Shown here: positions 58,519 to 64,000 of the stretch, one piece after another | Layout of the letters: each line of letters opens with the position of its first letter | Numbering within the stretch: position 1 is the stretch's first letter | NCBI RefSeq assembly: GCF_901709675.1 | Contig: NC_051103.1 | Coordinates: forward strand, 8,355,501 to 8,419,500 | Reading direction: 5' to 3' | Length of the DNA stretch: 64,000 bases | From: Syngnathus acus | Lineage: Eukaryota > Chordata > Actinopteri > Syngnathiformes > Syngnathidae | The notes under the pieces: model-generated | The model's database searches: none | What the model saw: only the letters and a program-made list of their open reading frames with translations | What the model was told of the DNA's origin: nothing | Program-made: the position numbers and the translations under genes

Positions 58519-58907
58519 CTATGATGAAAATCTAGGGTATTGTACTATTTGCTATATATATATATATATTTATATCGATATTCTATTCTATTGTCAATAT
58601 GGATTCACTAAACACAGCCAAGTCATAGTTTATTATCACCTTCCTCTTTGTCTTAACCGCTCAATATTTTGGGTAAACATTAACCTTTGTTGCGTATGTT
58701 GGAAAGGCTTGAGGCCTACTTGTTCTCTGCATACACGCTGAGTTAGGAAAGCGTACCATTTTGTGGCTATTTCCATCGTTTTAGAGCAGGCTTGGACTGC
58801 TCCAGCTGCTGGATGACGAGGGTCTCGCTCTAAACTCCCTATTGACATAAGCTATGGTCGCACTTTGTTCAAACTCACTGAGCTGTGAGAGAACCATTTA
58901 GCAGGAC

Positions 58908-59339
58908 ATGGCTGTGGAGAGGTGAGTTTTTGAACTGGAATGTGTTTGGTGACAATGGCGGGTTGGAATGTATAACGACGAGCAATGCAATACAATGCAA
59001 AAATCGTTTGCTATCATTTGGCTCTGCCTTTACAGTACGCCGGTATGCGCTTCTCTCAAAAGACCCTGATTCTTTGTCAACTGAGGCTTTATCACTTTGT
59101 GCAGCGTACCAGGACAGCATCAACCGGACGACTGGATAGAATGGTTCCTCTTGCGTTTGAATCAAGAGCCATGGGCGCTGGGAGGTTTCGTGGTCATGGT
59201 GGTGTTTGTGCTGGGAGCGCTATCTCTGATCATCTTTGCTCTGTTGTACGGATGCTGCTGCAGCCCAGCCACAGGAGAGGAGACTCCGAGGAAGAAGAAC
59301 TGGCAGCAGCAGAGAAAGCTCAAATGTGACGTGATCTAG
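58908..59339 (+). CDS. smim6: Small integral membrane protein 6 (endoregulin)-like
   Basis: Exons 58908-58921 (MAVE plus split Ser; donor GTGAGT) and 59105-59339 (acceptor TTTGTGCAG) join to 82 codons ending TAG. The protein has an acidic/polar N-terminus (PDDWIEWFLLRLNQEPW), one membrane helix (about residues 30-54, GGFVVMVVFVLGALSLIIFA) and a basic tail after a GCCCSP motif. Human SMIM6 (62 aa) has the matching W-NPWDQGGLAVIILF...LFAIVFG pattern. In mammals SMIM6 is endoregulin, a single-pass micropeptide that binds and inhibits the SERCA calcium pump in the ER of epithelial cells. The C-terminal tail (PRKKNWQQQRKLK) is longer and more basic than in human. Synteny with smim5 and sap30bp supports it. 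Confidence 0.82.
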
Positions 59340-59443
59340 ACATATCAGAGACATCTGGAGGAATATTGTGGAATTTGAACGAAGGCTTTTTTTTTTCATG
59401 GCAACTTTGCAAAAAAAATGATGTCATTTGAACATTTCCACGG

Positions 59444-59449
59444 AATAAA
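59444..59449 (+). terminator. smim6: Poly(A) signal of smim6
   Basis: AATAAA 105 nt after the smim6 stop and only about 255 bp before the sap30bp start codon. Confidence 0.7.
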
Positions 59450-59604
59450 TTTGACTTCTGTTTATTATTGTCTTCATTTTACAACGGTTAAACTTTTTTC
59501 CCATTGAAATGTAATCTGCGAGATCCGTTGATTCACTTGGCTATGCATATTTTGTCTCATTCTAACGACAAAACAGTCAATTGGCGTTGAAATTGAGTAG
59601 TCCC

Positions 59605-59703
59605 CGTTAAACTCCATTTCCCAGTGTTTATTGGCTCTTACGTCATAGCCTGGTGATGACGTTGATTTTCTGCGCCCGGAGGTGAAGCTCCATTCACGAA
59701 ACT
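59605..59703 (+). promoter_or_regulatory. sap30bp: Probable sap30bp promoter and 5' UTR
   Basis: No TATA box. An inverted CCAAT (ATTGG, 59630), two CRE-like half sites (TACGTCA at 59639 and TGACG at 59657) and ACTCCATTTCCCAG at 59611, which resembles the ACTACAATTCCCAG-type ZNF143 motif of housekeeping promoters. The tight spacing after smim6 means the promoter must be short. Motif functions are inferred. Confidence 0.5.
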
Positions 59704-62700
59704 ATGGCGAGTGCGAAGAAGAGTGCTCTCCTTTCCTCTTTGGCGGACTATGGGGACGATTCGGAACCCGACGACTCTGATCCTGAACCAGAAGAGACAG
59801 GTAGGTAGAGACAAATGGGATTGTGTCAAATAAAGGGCTACCACATTGTATTCTGTCGTTAGATCATATGCTTCATGTGGTCGCTAAATTAGCCACTTGC
59901 TAACCGCCAATGCGTTTCAGAAGATGTTGCGTTGTATTGTTGTGTTCGGAATCATACACTTATTCCCTACTCCATTATTGCAATGTAGAGATGTTTAAAA
60001 TCTGGATTGTATCGTTCACGTATTAATTCGTCATGTAGAATTAATGAAGCCCACTTGGGCGCACTGTTGACGTCATTACGTTGCGTAAATCTAACGTACT
60101 GCAAATTTGTGACGTAGCGAAACAACGTAGCATCTGTCAGAAATATTGAACAAATCAATTGTATCGTTTTAAAGTGACTATCAGAAATAAATTCCAAACA
60201 AAACACAACGAAGATCGATATGATTGTCCCCCTTTTCGTTTTTGTAACAGTGCAAGGCATAATGACAGCCATACGTTGCTTTTCAATTGATGCTGCTTAT
60301 GTGAACAGGTCTGTTTGGTGTCCAACTGAAAAGCTTCCTCTTCTAACTGGTTGTTTGTTCCTGTTCATCAGAAGAGGAGGAGCACACGGGAGCAGGAGGG
60401 CTTGTGTTTGGCTACAGCGATGAGGACCTCATTCGAACTGAGGATGCTGCTGTCCAAAAGGAATCTGAAAATGAAGACAGCAGAGAGAGTAACTCGGTAA
60501 ATATTTGACTTCTGAAATGGCTGTCTGCTTCGTCAAATCGATCCTGTTGCCCATTTTAGGAGTCAGTGCTCTGCTCAAACTGCAACATATTTTTCTCCCA
60601 ACCCTTTGTGGCCTCGCTCTATTGTCAGTGTTGTCACTCCCTGATGGAAGTTTCATCTCTCCCCCCCCTTGAAAGGCTGGTCGCATCTGCGCAACCTTTT
60701 TGTTTTGTTTTGCATTTTTAGGCGTATCGTTGAGAAACCACGGCACCTTGGCGCCCGCCGTAACTGGTCTCAATCTAGAATCATTAGGTCATCGCTCTGT
60801 TACCCTTCTGCCCTCTCGTTCACCGTCGGATCATTAAGGATTGCATTTTTGTTTTTATAGGGAATGACCAATGACGAGTCTGAGGAGGGAAGGGACGCAG
60901 ATGAAGTTGAGGTATTTGAGCACAGGACTGAATTAAATTTATAAGGTCATACCTAGTTGAATCATTACTAATATCTATCTAACCCAAAAGTGAGAAGGGG
61001 CTTGAGTGGGCACTCGCACGTAATATATATTTGCTCACTAGGTGGTGCTGTTGGGCTTCCTAAGCTTTATAGCTTCAAATAGTGGTCTCCACTTAGATCA
61101 GTGGTTCTTAACCTTTTTCCTTGTTCGCACCCCATTCAATTCACCAACCAGTTCTCGCACCCCTAACCCTAAATAATTATTAGAATAATAATTGGTTTAC
61201 TTTACAGCTATAAAGTAAGGCTTCATTAGCATTATCCCTAATGCCAATTAACACAATGACTTCTTGATTTCCAGAATTTTTCACTTTTTTCGGTTACCCG
61301 ACCATTATGCCCGAAAAATTTTAAATTTCCCCCAGGGTATCCTCGCACCCCCTAGGAAGCATTCTCGCACCCCCGGTTAAGAACCACTGACTTACTAGAT
61401 TGATGCTGCACTTCAAAATCTACAGAAGGACGCGTGTTTATGATGGTAAACCCATTATTTCATGTATGCAAATAGAAGACAATGTAATGTATTGTAACTT
61501 CTTTGGCCTCAATATGAGAAAAGACAGCCATTATTACAATATTGAAATTCCATGTGCCATGAGGAGATTTCTCACTCAGTATGACCGACAAGTTGGTCAG
61601 CATTCCCTCGGAAGGGAAGTCAAAATATCAGAATAATTGTAGGTTAGCATCCAAGCACAGTTTCCACTTTTATTATTCCTTGATTACTTGATGTTCTTAG
61701 CTGTGGCTTACTTTAGGTAGGAAGGTCAGGAAGGATAATCAGTGTTGATGTCATCAGAAGCGGACCATTGTTTAAGCGCAGCTAATGTCGTCACACTTTA
61801 AGGCCTTTGCGCTCTACTTTGCTCAATTCTGCAGCGATTAACGACGCACGGCCGATGCGAATTACGGTATTAACAATATTCCACCTTGAAACCATTTGAA
61901 ATGGTATCTGTGTTTATTGATCAACCTTTTCATCTCTGACTTTCTTTTTAAATGGGAAAACAATTATTCATGGTTTGTTGCAGTTTTGCTGAATTTAAAT
62001 GACCGTGGGGTTTTTTTTTTCATGCTGTTTCATACTTCAGAAGTAACAGTCAGTGTGCAGGTGAAGTCTTCATCTTGCCACCTCGTCGATGCTCTTGTTC
62101 CAGGAAACGACGGGGTCAACATTTCTGCATTTAAAGTGTAGAAGCCATCCATCCATCCATTTTTTTCCCCCCCTGTTAGGGCTGCAGGTGATCTGGAGCC
62201 TATCCCAGCTAACTTTGGGCTAAAGGCCCAGGTACACTCTGGAATGGTTGCCAGCCAATTGCAGTAATGGATTTTAATTAGAGGACCATAAATTATCATA
62301 AACCAGAAATGTTATTATAACCACAAATTATTTGTGTCATGACTTTGCAATTCTGCAGAGCACACTGCAAGAACTTAATTGTTGAGGGTGTCTGGGGAAA
62401 AAAAAGCTGCTTTTGGAGCTCTTATTGGGCAAGTCAGTTTCAATCTCAGCACTTTCAAAATTGCTATGACCGATCACCAATCTGATCATCCCATTTACCA
62501 ACAGTTGTGTATTCGTAGATTTCGAAGAAGAAAAAAAATCACAACAAATTGACTGGTCACGTTTTGAAAGAGGCTCCGTCAGGTGCCATGAAGTTGATCA
62601 TCGCCACACGTTTGCTGAGCTTGCACGTTTGTGTTTGCCACCCTCGTGTCAGGCCATGCGAGTTGGCCACAGGCGGAACAATACTTTGATGTACCCGCGC

Positions 62701-63041
62701 AGTTGCTAAGTGATAACGTGATGCCCGTGAATAACAGCACTGTTTCTTTGTGCTCAACCTGTTATGCAGTCAATGTTGGCACAATATGCAGCATACTTTA
62801 GAGGTTTCCAAACTAAATATTTCATCCATCCAGCCATCGATTTCCTGAACTGCTTTTTCATTTAAAAAAAAAAAAGTGTCTGCTTCAATTAGGAGAGAAC
62901 CTTTGAAGGTTCCGTTGTTCTGCCCAACCGCCATTTTAGAAGCTCCATTGCAGAGCTCATGAAGTGAAATGTGTTTGTCTTCCTTTGCTTTTCCCCCACA
63001 GGGACCAGACGTGGAAACTAAAGATCCGAATGAGCTTGTTG
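59704..63041 (+). CDS. sap30bp: SAP30-binding protein, 5' exons (gene continues past the window)
   Basis: SAP30BP (HCNGP) is a nuclear protein tied to the SIN3/SAP30 corepressor and, more recently, to splicing of short introns. Exons: 59704-59800 (MASAKKSALLSSLADYGDDS, then EPDDSDPEPEET), 60372-60496 (EEEEHTGAGGLVFGYSDEDL...), 60861-60911 (GMTNDESEEGRDADEVE) and 63002-63041 (GPDVETKDPNELV). Human SAP30BP begins MAGKKNVLSSLAVYAEDSEP and has KGGLVSDAYGEDDFSRL and RDPQELVASF, so the acidic N-terminal third is covered. All borders are GT-AG and the frame is open through them. The HCNGP core domain and C-terminus lie outside the window. A start at 59704 is chosen because it matches the conserved N-terminus. 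Confidence 0.92.
59801..60371. other. sap30bp: sap30bp intron 1
   Basis: 570 bp starting GTAGGT and ending TTCATCAG. No other exon or repeat recognised. Confidence 0.8.
60497..60860. other. sap30bp: sap30bp intron 2
   Basis: 364 bp from GTAAAT to TTTATAG. Nothing else recognised; the 63-codon frame at 60669 is not supported. Confidence 0.8.
61099..61389. mobile_element. hAT-like MITE
   Basis: 291 bp with perfect 15-bp terminal inverted repeats CAGTGGTTCTTAACC / GGTTAAGAACCACTG and subterminal CTCGCACCCC repeats. The flanks ACTTAGAT and ACTTACTA share their first five bases, so the expected 8-bp target duplication is decayed or doubtful. CAGTGGTTCT-AACC ends are typical of the hAT superfamily. 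No coding capacity. Confidence 0.75.
62139..62265 (+). repeat. Dispersed fish repeat fragment
   Basis: CCATCCATCCATCCATTTTT, then GATCTGGAGCCTATCCCAGC, TTTGGGCTAAAGGCCCAGGT, ACACTCTGGA and TTGCCAGCCAAT. This is the best preserved copy in the window of the family also seen at 10725, 14812 and 42930. Confidence 0.6.
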
Positions 63042-64000
63042 GTAAGTGTAAAGATTTTGCAGATTTTGTTTTTGTCTGGAACAAACGAAAAAATTGTGCA
63101 CTGTAGAAACTGTTCTCAAAATGGGGGAACAGAACTACGCAATACAATTCTAAACCACATCTAAAAACAAAATGAAAAAAACACCCCAATCGTTTCAGTG
63201 ACATTTGGGTGCTGTCAACGTGTGAAACACTAACTGGACTCATATTGAGTTGTGAAAGGCTCTTTGTCCGCCCTTTGAAAGATGGGTCATGAAGGTCTAA
63301 CACAGGAGTTGGCAACGCTTAGTGAGTAATCACTGACCCGTGCAGGTGTGTGTGTGTGTGATATCAGGCAGGAAATGAGTGATACAAGGAGTGGTATTTT
63401 ATTCACCCTGCATAGAGCACACAGCGTTCCCACTCAGCTATTTGTTGATTCTGGCCTGGTGCTTAAGGCTATCATTAACTCCACCTTTCTTTTAACTGGA
63501 GGCAACAAGACTCAAGCGCTGACTAATCCCAAAAAAGAAAAAAAACATGACGCAAAAGCCTCATTTGACTGATCAACAAGAGGAAATTTTGTGACTGTTC
63601 CGTGGGGGTCTGAGCGTGACTCATAACTGGACACTTGGCATTCCGGCAGCGGCGCTCAGCTCAGCTCGGCTCCTCCGACAGTAAATGTCACAGTGCGCTC
63701 GCTCGCCCGCCCGCCCGCCTCCTGTCAGCAGGCTGAAGACAGCTCTTTGTCTAGTCGCTGAAGGGCCGTGCATTGTGCCGCTGTCCAAAGAGACCCGCAG
63801 GGCGCAGATTTTGACTTTCTGTTTTCGAGCAAAACAGATGGCTGTTGTCAAACGGATGCTGCATTTTCAAGCTGTTTTCTAGCCATATGGATTGTGTGGC
63901 TATTTTTTACACACAGACGTGTGCTTGATTCTCACAATTTCTTGGAATCCTTTCAAATGAAGTAACACCACAATGCTACAATATTACATTGTGGATGACA
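63042..64000. other. sap30bp: sap30bp intron 4 (incomplete)
   Basis: Begins GTAAGT. It contains a GT run (63343-63360) and a GC-rich patch with GCCCGC repeats (63640-63725). No exon was recognised before the window ends. Confidence 0.7.

Larger units (their letters stand above)
60912..63001. other. sap30bp: sap30bp intron 3 with two repeats
   Basis: 2.1 kb from GTATTT to CCCCCACAG. It carries a hAT-like MITE (61099-61389) and a dispersed repeat (62139-62265). The 181-codon minus-strand frame at 62770-63315 covers a real sap30bp exon in antisense and shows no recognisable domain, so it is not called. Confidence 0.75.

Noticed and set aside
62770-63315. 181-codon minus-strand frame
   Set aside because: It covers a sap30bp exon in antisense, shows no known motif and has low-complexity joins.

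Overview
The window reads as teleost fish nuclear DNA. Genes are split by GT-AG introns, the long gene-poor stretches are full of microsatellites, and the degraded mobile elements are fish-type (Tc1/mariner, hAT-like MITEs, a LINE reverse transcriptase fragment). Nothing looks prokaryotic and there is no CRISPR array.

Region 1 (1-32021, + strand) carries the coding part of an rbfox3 (NeuN/Fox-3) orthologue: eleven coding exons from 10365 to the stop at 32019-32021. Joined from the ATG at 10398 they give 329 codons in one open frame, with a complete RRM (RNP2 in exon 2, RNP1 in the 93-nt exon) and the C-terminal FTPY end. The first 10.4 kb is upstream intron or intergenic DNA. Its introns hold TGCATG (Fox-binding) sites near several exons and one in-frame 81-nt candidate cassette exon at 23340-23420.

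Region 2 (32022-51500) is the rbfox3 3' UTR followed by about 19 kb in which I recognise no gene, only repeats and one foldback MITE.

Region 3 (51508-55967) is the unusual part. In order it holds two large inverted repeats, a duplicated promoter-like array with eight CCAAT boxes and three ATTTGCAT octamers, and a compact minus-strand transcription unit. That unit has a CRE and TATA box at its head, about a dozen small exons with GT-AG borders and an AATAAA at its tail. The region ends with three ~255-bp tandem units, each holding a convergent pair of tRNA-like sequences. I could not match the compact unit to any known gene. A degraded LINE reverse transcriptase fragment follows (56166-56646).

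Region 4 (57848-64000, + strand) is a tight cluster: smim5-like, smim6/endoregulin-like, and the 5' part of sap30bp, which runs off the right edge. The order and orientation SMIM5-SMIM6-SAP30BP match human 17q25, where RBFOX3 also lies, and this supports the two small-protein assignments. rbfox3 encodes a nuclear splicing regulator, the two smim genes encode single-pass micropeptides, and sap30bp encodes a nuclear protein linked to transcriptional repression and splicing. They are neighbours by synteny, not a pathway.
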